Positions 41,690 through 51,989 are shown, counted from the first letter of the stretch. The stretch: 64,000 nt of DNA from Arion vulgaris (GCA_020796225.1 CM036767.1:12195427-12259426), one strand, 5' to 3'. A program made the numbers and translations. Notes: a model not told the origin generated them from the letters alone.

Positions 41690-42616
41690 GGCAGAGATCA
41701 ACAATATAAAGAAGAGCTGGAGGGAGCTGCAGGAGATAGCTAGAGATAGGAAGACTTGGCATGAGTTGGTTGAAGGTCTATGTTGGAGGCAGAGATCAAC
41801 AATATAAAGAAGAGTTGGAGGGGGCTGCAGGAGATAGCTAGAGATAGGAAGACTTGGCATGACTTGGTTGAGGGAATATGTTGGAGGCAGAGATCAACAA
41901 TATAAAGAAGAGTTGGAGGAGCTGCAGAAGATAGCTAGAGATAGGAAGACTTGGCATGACTTGGTTAGACGAAATTTGAGAGAGATCAAATATAAAGAAG
42001 AGCTGGAGACTGCAGAAGATAGCTAGAGATAGGAAGACTTGGCATGAAATTATTGAGGAATATGTTGGAGGCAGAGATCAACAATATAAAGAAGAGCTGG
42101 AGGAGCTGCAGGAGATAGCTAGAGATAGGAAGACTTGGCATGAGTTGGTTGAGGAATATGTTGGAGGCAGAGATCAACAATATAAAGAAGAGCTGGAGGA
42201 GCTGCAGGAGATAGCTAGAGATAGGAAGACTTGGCATGAGTTGGTTGAGGAATATGTGGAGGCAGAGATCAACAATATAAAGAAGAGCTGGAGGAGCTGC
42301 AGGAGATAGCTAGAGATAGGAAGACTTGGCATGAGTTGGTTTGAGGCCTATGTTGGAAGCAGAGATCAAAAATAGAAGAAGAGCTGGAGGAGCTGCAGAA
42401 GATAGCTAGAGATAGGAAGACTTGCATGAGTTGGTTAAGGCTATGTTGGAGGCAGAGATCAACAATAAAAGAAGGCTGAGGAGCTGCAGAAGATAGCAGA
42501 TAGGAAGACTTGGCATGAGTTGGTTTGAGCGAGATCAAAATAAAGAGCTGAGGAGCTGCAGAAGATAGCTAGAGATAGAAGACTTGGCATGAGTTGGTTG
42601 AGGAATATGTCCTAAT
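41690..42616 (+). repeat. 96-98-bp minisatellite made of LINE-5 coding sequence, about ten units
   Basis: Each unit contains GGAGGCAGAGATCAACAATA, TAAAGAAGAGCTGGAGGAGC, GATAGCTAGAGATAGGAAGA and CTTGGCATGAGTTGGTTGAG. The single-copy version is at 48808-48900. Units from about 42340 on have lost many single bases. Confidence 0.93.
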
Positions 42617-42744
42617 CAGTTATACAGGAATGAGAGAGAGAGGTGTGGTTATCATTGAAAGATTGATTATGTGTTTGGCAGGTATCACTTGGTTATTGAT
42701 TTCATTATTGATTACTAAACCGAAGTTCATTGGGAAATTAAATG

Positions 42745-43130
42745 TGAGGGGAGTGGCGGGGGCACCAAGAAAGATAGACTACGAAATGATGACATCAGAA
42801 GCAGAGTAGGCATAATAACTTCATGCACCGAATACACCGAAAGACAAAAAAATGCAGTGGTTTGGACATTTAATGAGGATTGAAAACAACCAACCACCAA
42901 AAACAGCATAGAAAAACAAACAGATCAGGTACTAGAGCTAAGGAAAGACTAAGAAAAAGATGGATAGACAATATCAAGACCACAATAAATACACACGGAT
43001 ATAACACAACAAGGGTGACTCATCTTTGTCTTGAAATCATGTTCAAGCTTCCACCCTGTGCTTACCCTGAGCAAGAATGGACAACCAATTCTATCATCCA
43101 CCTGGGGGAAAACAATAGACAATAGACCAA
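42745..43130 (+). mobile_element. LINE-3 C-terminal fragment with (CAATAGA) tail
   Basis: Reads VGIITSCTEYTERQKNAVVW-like residues, then GTRAKERLRKRWIDNIKTTI, NTHGYNTTRVTHLCLE, and ends with AACAATAGACAATAGACC. Confidence 0.78.
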
Positions 43131-43149
43131 CGTCAATACACTCTATCTT

Positions 43150-43750
43150 TCTTTATTTTCCGATCCAGAAGCACTTTAGCTTTTAGCTCTTCGGTTCGGT
43201 GCCATGGATATCGTAACCCTTCGGCTCGGTGCCATGGACATCGTAACCCTTCGTTTCGGTGCCATGGACATCGTAACCTTCGGTTGATGCCATGGACATC
43301 GTAACCTTCGGTTCGGTGCCATGGACATCGTAACCCTCGGTTCGGTGCCATGGACATCGTAACCCTTCGGTTCGGTGCCATGGACATCGTAACCCTTCGG
43401 TTCGGTGCCATGGACATCGTAACCCTTCGGCTCGGTGCCAGACATGTAACCTTCGGTTCGGTGCATGGACATCGTAACCCTTCGGCTGTGCCATGGACAT
43501 CGAACTTCGGTTCGGGCCATGGACATCTAACTTCGGCTCGGTGCCATGGACATCGTAACCTTCGGTTCGGTGCCATGGACATCGTAACCCTTCGGCTCAG
43601 TGTCATGGACATCGAACCCTTCGGTCAGTGCCAGAACACCGTGAATTTGGAGAACCTGTGGTTTTCTGCCAGCCGCGGAATTGAACCTCATAGAGGTCTA
43701 GCTCACCCGTAGTCCAACGTACTACGAACAAGTTGGACAGGCGAGCCATT
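43150..43750 (-). repeat. SINE-C with an internal 30-bp array of about 15 units
   Basis: The - strand has the tRNA-like head (about 43640-43745), then GGTTCGGTGCCATGGACATC-type 30-bp units (43183-43640, seen here on +), then the CTAAAGTGCTTCTGGATCGG end. Normal SINE-C has two such units. Several inner units (43435-43530) lack bases. Confidence 0.92.
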
Positions 43751-43764
43751 GCACTCCATACAGA

Positions 43765-43930
43765 CCAAAAAATTCAGACCATTGCTTTCTGAATGGTGAG
43801 GTCTATTTTTAATTCGTAAAAATCCCACGGAAACGAATTTGCTTCCAAACTGTCTAACGCGGATTTGAACCAGGTACGCCTGGATTGTGATCGAGCTCTC
43901 TACCGCGTAAGCTATAGACGCTCGGTATAG
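43765..43930 (-). repeat. SINE-F copy
   Basis: Reverse complement: head with GGTTCAAATCCGCG (B box), body ending CAGAAAGCAATGGTCTGA. Confidence 0.65.
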
Positions 43931-43989
43931 ACTGCATTGCAAATGCTCACAGATGTGGGGGCAAATTTCGGATCAAGCAAGGTTAAGTT

Positions 43990-44600
43990 ATGCAAACGTA
44001 TTCCAAGTAGTAATAGAAGGTAAAACATGAATATTAGTCTAAATATGCTGGCGACCCACTACAGCCATTTTTTGGATGGGGAGATGATACTTGATCTGGC
44101 GTGAAGGCAGAGACAGCGAGATAAGAAACTGACGTGCCTGTAACTGCTGCTGGTGTTAAGATTGCTAGCGTCTCAGACAAACACATTGTCACCCACTCAA
44201 GCACAAACTCGACAAATAAAAGATTCGTTGAAATATCACCAGACCTTGTATATCTCCTGGTCCACACTAATTGTCTCCTGTTACCGTGTTTTATGGATCG
44301 CGGTTGGGTAGCGACATGTCGACAGGAAATAAAGTGGCCTGGCATGAAAATGCCGCTAATTCTGAAGTCCATGTAACTTAACCGCGAGGATCGGTAACTG
44401 GGTATCTCCAGTAACAAGAGGCATTTAGGGCACTAAAACATGAAGTTGACACCACGTCAGGGTACGTGAAGTTCGGTGCCCCCTTAACTGTGATCGCGAT
44501 CATATGTAGACATTCTTCGACGGTAGAAGATGGTTGGAGATGGAGTGATGGGTTTGATGTGTTTTGTTACACTTAAGCTTGAACAGTCTTAACGAATGAT
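43990..44600. other. Unrecognised segment with overlapping open frames
   Basis: A 127-codon frame (44034-44417, -) and an 80-codon frame (44134-44376, +) overlap antisense. Neither has a domain I know. A transposon fragment is the likeliest explanation. Confidence 0.35.
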
Positions 44601-45104
44601 TGAACTTTATGCACAAGGATATAGACAAGGATATAGACAAGGATATAGACAAGGATATAGACAAGGATATAGACGACATGGATATAGACAAGGATATAGA
44701 CAAGGATATAGGCAACGATATAGACAAGGATACAGACAAGGATATAGGCAACGATATAGACAAGGATACAGACAAGGATACAGGCAAGGATATAGACAAG
44801 GATACAGACAAGGATATAGACAAGGATACAGACAAGGATATAGACAAGGATACAGACAAGGATACAGGCAAGGATATAGACAAGGATATAGACAAGGATA
44901 TAGGCAACGATATAGACAAGGATATAGACAACGATATAGACAAGGATACAAGGAACAATGATATAGACAAGGATATAGACAAGGATATAGGACAAAAGGG
45001 ATATAGACAAGGATATAGACACAGGATATAGACAAGGATATAGACAAGGATATAGACATAAAAGGGGGTATAGACAAAGCTATAGACAGGGATATAGGCA
45101 AGGA

Positions 45105-45235
45105 TATTCTTCTTCTTCGTTCTCACTAGCTTGGGATTTCGGATTATCTAATAAAGGCCGCCTCAGATTGTCAGCCACGTCATAGAGTTTGTCCCTTCTA
45201 GACAGTTAATAATATCCACAATCCTCAAAAAAAGA
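45105..45235 (-). mobile_element. LINE-J extreme 3' fragment inside the 12-bp array
   Basis: On the - strand it reads DKLYDVADNLRRPLLDNPKS-like residues, then a GAACGAAGAAGAAGAA tail, matching the end of 30153-30545. Confidence 0.6.
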
Positions 45236-45575
45236 CAAGGATATAGACAAGTGTAGAGACAATGATACAGGCACATGTATACATAAGGATATAGACAACG
45301 AAATACACAAGGATATAGACATGGATATACACAAGAGTATAGACAATGAAATACACAAGGATATTTACAACGAAATACACAGGATATTAAACGAAATACA
45401 CAGGATATTTACACGAATCAAGGATATTTACAAGAAATACACAGGATATTTACAACGAAATACACAAGGATATAGACATGGATATACACAAGAGTATAGA
45501 CAACGAAATACACAAGGATATAGACAAGGATATAGACAAGGATACAGACAAGGATATAGACAATGATATAGACAA

Positions 45576-45850
45576 GTAAAGTAAAGGAACCCTTTCATAC
45601 CTCGTGGTATATAGGTCAATACAGTGTTAGGCCTGTATTTGTCATTGACCGTCGGCACACGATGGGTGATGTGGTCAGCATCACGCCGGCCGCCTTAACT
45701 TTCCCAGAGCATGTCTGGTACCCAGTTGAGGCCGGGTCGACCTGACAGCCGTCGCGGTCGCGAACAATTCCACGCGCACTGCGGGAGCTGAACCCAGACC
45801 ACCAGCCTTGAGAAGCGAGTTCACTAACAACTACACTACCGCGGCTCTCT
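45576..45850 (-). repeat. SINE-D, full-length copy inside the 12-bp array
   Basis: From AAAGGAACCCTTTCATACCT to the tRNA-like head CTAACAACTACACTACCGCG and GGCTCTCT. It is close in sequence to 59323-59594. Confidence 0.85.
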
Positions 45851-45999
45851 ATATAGACAAGGCTATCACAAAATATAAACAAGGATATAGGCAAGGATAT
45901 CATCATCATCATCAAGTAGCTTGTCATGATCAGAACTTTACCACCTTAACATTCCCTTAAGGTTATCTGACTACGTCAGAATTTGTAGCGAACGACACA

Positions 46000-46245
46000 C
46001 AAAAATGACCAAAAACCTAACAACAACACTATGGAATAGTATACCACATTTCCATTTTAAACCAATACGTATATATGGAAGTGAATCATGGAAAATGAAC
46101 AAAAATTCAATACGTTCGCTGGAAGCCACAGAGATGTGATTCTACCGAAAGATGCTGAAAATCCCATGAAAGACGAATTTTAAAAAAACATGAAGAGATT
46201 TGAAAAAGGATTGCACAGAATGAAAACTGATCAGAATACTAAGAA
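46000..46245 (+). mobile_element. LINE fragment
   Basis: Reads IYGSESWKMNKNSIRSLEAT and FYRKMLKIP, the Y-G-S-E-S-W to C-terminal motif region of a LINE polymerase; stops interrupt it. Confidence 0.65.
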
Positions 46246-46251
46246 TTAAAC

Positions 46252-46508
46252 TGCTTCTTCTTTGAACGCTCCATGTCGACCACTTGTTAACCACTCTTTT
46301 TTATTGTATGTGATTCGATCCTAAAAGCGAGTGTACGTTGTGCCAGTTATGCGCCTACAAGTAGGCCAGTACATCCGATTTCTATAACGCTTTTTATTTA
46401 CTAGAGTAGCTTCCATAGATTCCTTCCTCAGTCGCCTCTTACGACATGCCTTGTAGGTAGCAGTGTTACTATTCTTTGTCCCTTGCGAGCTCCGGCAACA
46501 CACGGGTG
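46252..46508 (-). repeat. SINE-A, full-length copy
   Basis: From CTTCTTCTTTGAACGCTCCA to TTGCGAGCTCCGGCAACACA, core AGTCGCCTCTTACGACATGC. Confidence 0.85.
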
Positions 46509-46527
46509 ATAAGAATTTCTTACACAT

Positions 46528-47855
46528 AATTGGAATTGGAAATTTGTAACAATATGTGATAATTGGAATTGGAAATTTGTAACATTATGTGATAATTGGA
46601 ATTGGAAATTTGTAACAATATGTGATAATTGGAATTGGAAATTTGTAACATTATGTGATAATTGGAATTGGAAATTTGTAACTATATGTGATAATGGAAT
46701 TGAAATTAGTAAAAATAGTGATAATTGGAGTTGGAATTTTGAATATTGTAATCTGAATTGAAATTGAAACAATATGATAATTGAATTGATTTCTCAACAA
46801 TATGTGATAATTGAATTGAATTTGAACAATATGTGATAATTGGAATTGAAATTTCAGACGAATTGTGATAACTTGGAATTAATTTGAACATATGTGATAA
46901 TTAGAATTGGAAATTTGTAATCAATTGTGATAAATTAATTGGATTGTAACAATATGTATAATTGAATTGAATTGTAACAATATGTGATAGTGAATTGAAA
47001 TTTGTCAAATCTAGATAATTGAACATTGAAATTTGAATATGTGATAATTGAATTGAAATGTAACAAATGTGATAATTGAATTGGAAATTTGTCAATATTG
47101 ATAATTGGAATTGAATTGAACTATTCTGATTAATAGAATTGAAATTAAAATATTGTTTGAAGTGGTAAATTTGTAAACAATATGTGATAATTGGAACTGG
47201 AAATTTGAAACAATATTGGATAATTGAATTGGAATCTTGTAACAATATGCTGATAATTGGAATTGGAATTTGTAACAATATGTGAAATTGACTGAAATTT
47301 GAACAAATGCTGATAATTAACTGAAATTAGCATAAATTGAAAATTGAATTGGAAATTTGAAAAATGGATAATGAATGGAAATGTGTAACAAATGTGAAAT
47401 TGGAATGAAATTGAACAAATGCGATAACTGAACTGGAAATTTGTAAAATATGTGGATAATTGAAATTGAAATTTGTAACAAGTGTGATAATTGGAATTGG
47501 AAATTTGTAACAATATGTGATAATTGGAATTGGAAATTTGTAACAATATGTGATAATTGAAATTGGAAATTTGTAACAATATGTGATAATTGGAATTGGA
47601 AATTTGTAAGAATATGTGATAATGGGAATTGGAAATTTGTAAGAATATGTGATAATTGGAATTGGAAATTTGTAACAATATGTGATAATTGAAATTGGAA
47701 ATTTGTAACAATATGTGATAATTGGAATTGGAAATTTGTAACAATATGTGATAATTGGAATTGAAAATTTGTAACAATATGTGATAATTGGAATTGGAAA
47801 TTTGTAACAATATGTGATAATTGGAATTGGAAATTTGTAACAATATGTGATAAGT
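46528..47855. repeat. 33-bp minisatellite, about 40 units
   Basis: The unit is GATAATTGGAATTGGAAATT followed by TGTAACAATATGT. The first five and last eleven or so units are almost perfect; the middle (about 46690-47490) is peppered with single-base losses. Confidence 0.95.
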
Positions 47856-47911
47856 GGTAAAATACAAGTAAAAAGAGATCGAGAAAGACAGAAGGAGAAG
47901 ATGTTGGATGG

Positions 47912-48290
47912 TCTCTCTCTCTCGCGATCACCCTTAGACTGATGTACCAGATTTCCTCATAAATTTCATTCATGTAGAAATCTGATTCATGCAGCCTTAG
48001 CATGAGTGGGTTTTATCACATCTTCAGCGCAATTTGGAGCTCTGGTACTTATCCTTCGGCGATGTGTCCGGATTCAGTCAGCGTTTACTGGGTTCGCTCT
48101 CCGTTATTCTTTGGCTGTCCCCAGTCGTCCTGCAAGGCAGCAGGTTGACTTCTACACATTTAGGACACGTGCATCCGAATTCAGTCAAACCTCCTTAGAC
48201 GACTCTTACGACATGCGTGGCAGGTAACAGTGGTTCTATTCTTTACATCCAAATTTGGGCCCCAGTAACCACTCGGGCGATTCATCTATC
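47912..48290 (-). repeat. SINE-B' copy
   Basis: From CTCTCTCTCTCGCGATCACC, through CTGATTCATGCAGCCTTAGC and ATGTCCGGATTCAGTCAGCG, to the SINE-B head GCCCCAGTAACCACTCGGGC. Confidence 0.8.
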
Positions 48291-48340
48291 TATACCTACC
48301 CACACACCTGTCAATTAATTACTCTCTCTATTTTAAAAAA

Positions 48341-49131
48341 AATGCAAAAGTAAAAGAACCCTTGTTATACCACGTGGTATAAAGGATAATACGGTGTTAG
48401 GCCTGTATTTCTCAAGAGGAGCTTTCATTGCGCTGGGAAACATATGGAAGTCTAAAGAAATCAAATCTAGAACATAAATTCAGATATTTAACTCTAATGT
48501 TAAAGTAATTCTACTGTATGGGTCAGAAACATGGAGAACAACTAAAACAATAGCGCATAAATTGCAAACATTCATCAACTGGTGTCTGCGCAGAATAGAG
48601 GGAATAAAGTGGTATGATAGGGTCACAAATGAGGAACTTATGGAGAGAACAAGACAGATTCCATTGAACGAACAGGTTAAAAAGACGCTGGCGCTGGATA
48701 GGACACACTTTGCGAAAACCGGAGGGAATATAACAAGAAGGGTCCTTGCCTGGAACCTGCAGGGACAGCGAAAGAAGGGAGGCCGAGAAATACATGGAGA
48801 CGAGATTTGGAGGCAGAGATCAACAATATAAAGAAGAGCTGGAGGGAGCTGCAGGAGATAGCTAGAGATAGGAAGACTTGGCATGAGTTTGTTGAGGGCC
48901 TATGCCCCAACCGGGTAAAAGGCAAAGAGGAGAGAGGCCTGTATTTCTCGTTGACTGCCGGGACACTGTGGTCAACATCATGTCGGCCGCTTTTACTTCC
49001 CAGAGCTTTTCCTGGTACCCAATTGAGGCTGGGTCGACCTGAGAGCCGTTACAGTCTGAAAAATTCCACACCCACTGTGGAATTGACCCCGGACCACTAG
49101 CAACTAAGCGAGTTCACTAACAACTACACTA
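48341..49131 (-). repeat. SINE-D copy split by LINE-5
   Basis: Parts are 48341-48413 and 48950-49131. The 3' end is AAGTAAAAGAACCCTTGTTA; the 5' head ends at CTAACAACTACACTAC, where SINE-C is inserted. Confidence 0.83.
48414..48934 (+). mobile_element. LINE-5, 5'-truncated insertion with exact 15-bp duplication
   Basis: AGGCCTGTATTTCTC lies at 48399-48413 and 48935-48949. The frame gives VKVILLYGSETWRTTKTIAH, QTFINWCLRRIEGIKWYDRV, TNEELMERTRQIPLNEQVKK, TLALDRTHFAKTGGNITRRV, with a frameshift before WRELQEIARDRKTWHEFVEG and LCPNRVKGKEE. The 3' end is AAAGGCAAAGAGGAG. It gives the intact source of the 41.7-kb array. Confidence 0.92.
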
Positions 49132-49318
49132 CGTGTTCGTAGCGCGTTGGACGACGGGTGATAAGCCCCCTGTGAGTGCAGTTCAATTCCGCGGGCTGGC
49201 AGAAAAGCCACAGGTTCTCCAGATTTACGGTGTTCGTGGCACCGAACCGAAGGGTTACGATGTCCATGACATCGAGCTGAAGAGCTGAAAGCTCAAGTGC
49301 TTCTGGATCGGGGAAAAA
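49132..49318 (+). repeat. SINE-C, full-length copy inserted in the SINE-D head
   Basis: It starts GTGTTCGTAGCGCGTTGGAC, has B box AGTTCAATTCCGCGG and a unit with GGTTACGATGTCCATGAC, and ends CTTCTGGATCGGGGAAAAA. SINE-D sequence (GCGGCTCTCTATATA) resumes right after it. Confidence 0.85.
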
Positions 49319-49496
49319 CTGCGGCTCTCTATATAATGGAGTATTATTTATCGAAACCACCAGGAAGTGAAGATTCATACTTTTGTCTAAGGGACATAAT
49401 CATAGAAAATACAAACTTTATGAGTTGTTACTGCTTAACTCCCATTTATTACCTATTTTTCTTCGCTGACTTCTATCAATGGAGTCGCATATAGCG

Positions 49497-49775
49497 CAGC
49501 TGATAACATGCTGTTCTATTAACCACTAGGCGTGGAAATTCCGGTGTTCGTGTCAGCTTGGGACCAAAATTATCCGATCGTAACAGCTCTAAGGTTGAAT
49601 TAGCCTCAATTGGTCACTTGGAAAACCACTATGAAAATAAGGCGACCGGCGCTATGTTGACCACATCAACCATCTTGGGCCGACGATCAATGAAAAATAC
49701 AGGCTTAATTAAATCTGTATTACCCAATATACCCCGAGGTATCAAAAAGGGTTCATTTCTTTTCTTTTTTTTAAA
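49497..49775 (+). repeat. SINE-D, diverged copy
   Basis: Contains TTGAATTAGCCTCAATTGG, GGCCGACGATCAATGAAAAA and ends CCCGAGGTATCAAAAAGGG, in the order of 59323-59594. Confidence 0.68.
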
Positions 49776-49924
49776 CAGTATGCGGTTTGACTTGATACAT
49801 TGATCTTTTACTTGGAGATCTAAATTACAAGTACCTCTGAAATCGGAGTAAGCATCGTTTGAATGGCTTGAGACACTATATAGTCACAAGGAAAAGAAGT
49901 ATAAACGTAAAAATCAGTTAGAGA

Positions 49925-50020
49925 CGCCATATTAACAGTAATGCCTGAATTAACAGTAACGCCATATTAACAGTAATGCCTGAATTAACAGTAACGCCAT
50001 ATTAACAGTAATGCCTGAAT
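49925..50020. repeat. 35-bp tandem repeat, nearly three units
   Basis: The unit is GCCATATTAACAGTAATGCC followed by TGAATTAACAGTAAC. Confidence 0.9.
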
Positions 50021-50101
50021 TTATAGTGTACTAACAATGAAATACTTATCTTAAGTAGACTAACAAAATTGAAACTGACGAAGAAGGATGATTCATCCAT
50101 A

Positions 50102-50261
50102 CAGTGACGGCTCGTCATTAAGGGCCAGTGGGGCCAGGCCCTATCAAAAATAATGTGTAACGTGCATTTAATAAATTAAAATATAACCTAATCTAAAACC
50201 ATGATTTTCCCGAACATTTATGCCTGGCACCACCAACAAAAAGGATTAGGAGCCACCACTG
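50102..50261. mobile_element. hAT-like MITE, copy 5 of 6
   Basis: Ends CAGTGACGGCTCGTCAT and, inverted, CAGTGGTGGCTCCTAATC. Exact 8-bp duplication CATCCATA at 50094-50101 and 50262-50269. 160 bp. Confidence 0.93.
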
Positions 50262-50345
50262 CATCCATAAGTTCCAGGTTTATGAGGTGATTAAATACTC
50301 TACACGCTGACACACGTTATTTTCAACCTAGGAACAAGTCTTTCC

Positions 50346-50388
50346 TAGAGTGAGAGAGAGAGAGAGAGAGAGAGTGAGAGAGAGAGAA

Positions 50389-50421
<33 letters not shown>

Positions 50422-50440
50422 AAGAAAGAGAGGGATAGAG
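50346..50440. repeat. (GA)n microsatellite
   Basis: Mostly GAGAGA with single T and AA interruptions. Confidence 0.96.
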
Positions 50441-50504
50441 ATGATGAACAAAAGATTATGTAATGAACATTTCAATAAAAATTAAGTTTACCATTAATTA
50501 CCAC

Positions 50505-50720
50505 AATCTTCTTCTTCTTCTTTTGTCGTCACACTGTTACTGGGTTGCCGCCCAATGTCGTGGTATATCTGCTATTGTCTTGTGCTACTCTAGTAGCTTG
50601 GGTGATAGTTATTTTTGCTTTGTGACAGAATTTTGCTTTGCAATCTATCCACCTTTTTCGTGGTCTTTCTTTCCTGATGTTCTATTGTAGTAGATTCTGC
50701 ATACAGTGGAGTTTTGTTGA
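50505..50720 (-). mobile_element. LINE C-terminal fragment
   Basis: The - strand reads RTSGKERPRKRWIDCKAKF and TRVAQDNSRYTTTLGGNPVT, then a stop and an AAGAAGAAGAAG tail. Confidence 0.6.
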
Positions 50721-50754
50721 ATTCTTATTAAGTGGCATAATCAATAAGGTTAAT

Positions 50755-51190
50755 AAAAACACTACGGCTAGGACACATTGAAATAATTGCAGAGAACATA
50801 GAGCGTAAAATTGCATGTAAAAAAATGAAAGGAAAGAGACCACCATGTAGACTAAGAAAACGATGTAGAGATAGCATCAGGGGCGGCTCGTCATTAAGAG
50901 CCAGTGGGGCCCGGCCCCACCAAAAACCGAAAGGGGGATAACTTTCCGGAATAGACGAATAATATTAAATACTCCAAAAACCATGATTTTTCTGAAAATG
51001 TGTGTCTGGCCCCACCAAGAAAAATGACCACGAGCCGCCACTGGATAGCATTAAAGTAGACATAGAAATACTAGTCAACAATTGGGAAGAGAATGCTTAG
51101 AGCAGATGTAAATATAGGTGGGTGATGTCTGCCGGAATGAACCTCAAAGTTTCAAGAAAGCTGAAGAGGAAGAAGACACAAGGCTTGGGG
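50755..51190 (+). mobile_element. LINE C-terminal fragment split by a MITE
   Basis: 50755-50877 reads RLGHIEIIAENIERKIACKK, MKGKRPPCRLRKRCRDSI. With the MITE at 50878-51043 and one duplicate of 8 bp removed, the frame continues into KVDIEILVNNWEENA and a stop. Confidence 0.75.
50878..51043. mobile_element. hAT-like MITE, copy 6 of 6, inside a LINE frame
   Basis: Ends CAGGGGCGGCTCGTCAT and, inverted, CAGTGGCGGCTCGTGGTC. Exact 8-bp duplication GATAGCAT at 50870-50877 and 51044-51051. 166 bp; the middle differs from the other copies. Confidence 0.93.
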
Positions 51191-51228
51191 AAAGAAGTCA
51201 AAGGTCGTGTAGAACCACTATCTGCCGT

Positions 51229-51485
51229 GTGTTGTCAGAGCTCATAAGGGAGCAAATAATAGTAGCACTGCTACCTACAAGGCATGCCTTAGGAGGCGAC
51301 TACGGTAGGGGCCATGGGAAGCTACACTAGTAAATAAAAAACGTCGCAGAAAACGGATGTGCTGGTTTACTTATAGTCGCATAACTGGCACAATGTACAA
51401 TCGCTCTTAGGCTCAGATATCATACAAATCACAAAGAGTGGTTTAACAGGTGGTCGTTATGGAGCATTCGAAGAAGACGAAGAAA
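51229..51485 (+). repeat. SINE-A, full-length copy
   Basis: GCTCATAAGGGAGCAAATAA at the head, core GGCATGCCTTAGGAGGCGAC, end GGAGCATTCGAAGAAG. Confidence 0.84.
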
Positions 51486-51550
51486 CATTATTGCTTCAAT
51501 AGTATTGATTGTTGACACTGAATAAGTTGACTTTGTGAAAGATGTTCAGA

Positions 51551-51551
<1 letters not shown>

Positions 51552-51584
<33 letters not shown>

Positions 51585-51909
51585 GATCACCGCCCAGATC
51601 GATGTACCAGGTCTCCCCATAAATTCTATTCATGAGCAAATCTGATTCATGCAGCCTTAGCATTGGTGTATTTTACGTCACATCTTCAGCGCCATTTGGA
51701 GATTTGGTGCTTATCCTTCGGTGATGTGTCCGGTTTCAGTCAGCGTTTACTCGGTTCGCTCTCCGTTCTGTAGTTATCTAGGGTTTTTTACGGTGTGGGG
51801 TAGCTAGCCCCACGTCCAACCTCCTTATTCGCCTTTACGACATGTGTGCAGGTAACAGTGGTTCTATTCTTTACACCCCAATTTGGGGGCTGGTAACCAC
51901 TCGGGCGGT
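51552..51909 (-). repeat. SINE-B' copy with target duplication
   Basis: ATGTTCAGAT occurs at 51542-51551 and 51910-51919. It runs from a (CT)n run ending TCTCGCGATCACCG to the SINE-B head GGCTGGTAACCACTCGGGCG. Confidence 0.82.
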
Positions 51910-51989
51910 ATGTTCAGATAACATTTTGTCACTGAAGCAATCACGATAAAGCTCAGGATTGTTAGCTCAAATGTGAAATATGTCTTGTT

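Larger units (their letters stand above)
41285..42616 (+). mobile_element. LINE-5 3' fragment, expanded internally into an array
   Basis: Reads KLALDRTQFEKIRGEYN-like residues (41305-41339), then, after the SINE-A at 41351-41600, RKVLSWNPQEQRKKGRPRNT and ELQEIARDRKTWHELVEGLC. The last stretch is then repeated to 42616. Compare the unexpanded copy at 48414-48934. Confidence 0.8.
44613..45905. repeat. 12-bp minisatellite AAGGATATAGAC, interrupted twice
   Basis: Units fill 44613-45104, 45236-45575 and 45851-45905. Variants are GATACAGAC, GATATAGGC, AACGATATAGAC and ATACAC. The gaps hold a LINE-J tail and a SINE-D. The period of 12 gives DIDKDIDKD or YRQGYRQG peptides in translation, not regarded as genes. 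Confidence 0.96.

Noticed and set aside
43133..43712. Met-Ser-Met-Ala-Pro type repeat proteins
   Set aside because: Frames of the 30-bp array in SINE-C, open on both strands.
44034..44417. 127-codon - strand frame as a host gene
   Set aside because: It overlaps an antisense frame, has no known domain, and no transcript signals are visible.
44500..45566. DIDKDIDKD, YRQGYRQG and similar repeat proteins
   Set aside because: Overlapping frames of the 12-bp minisatellite on both strands; its period is a multiple of three, which keeps any stop-free frame open.
46428..48003. Asn/Ile/Ser-rich repeat proteins on the - strand
   Set aside because: They are frames of the 33-bp array (11-residue period); frames switch wherever single bases are missing.
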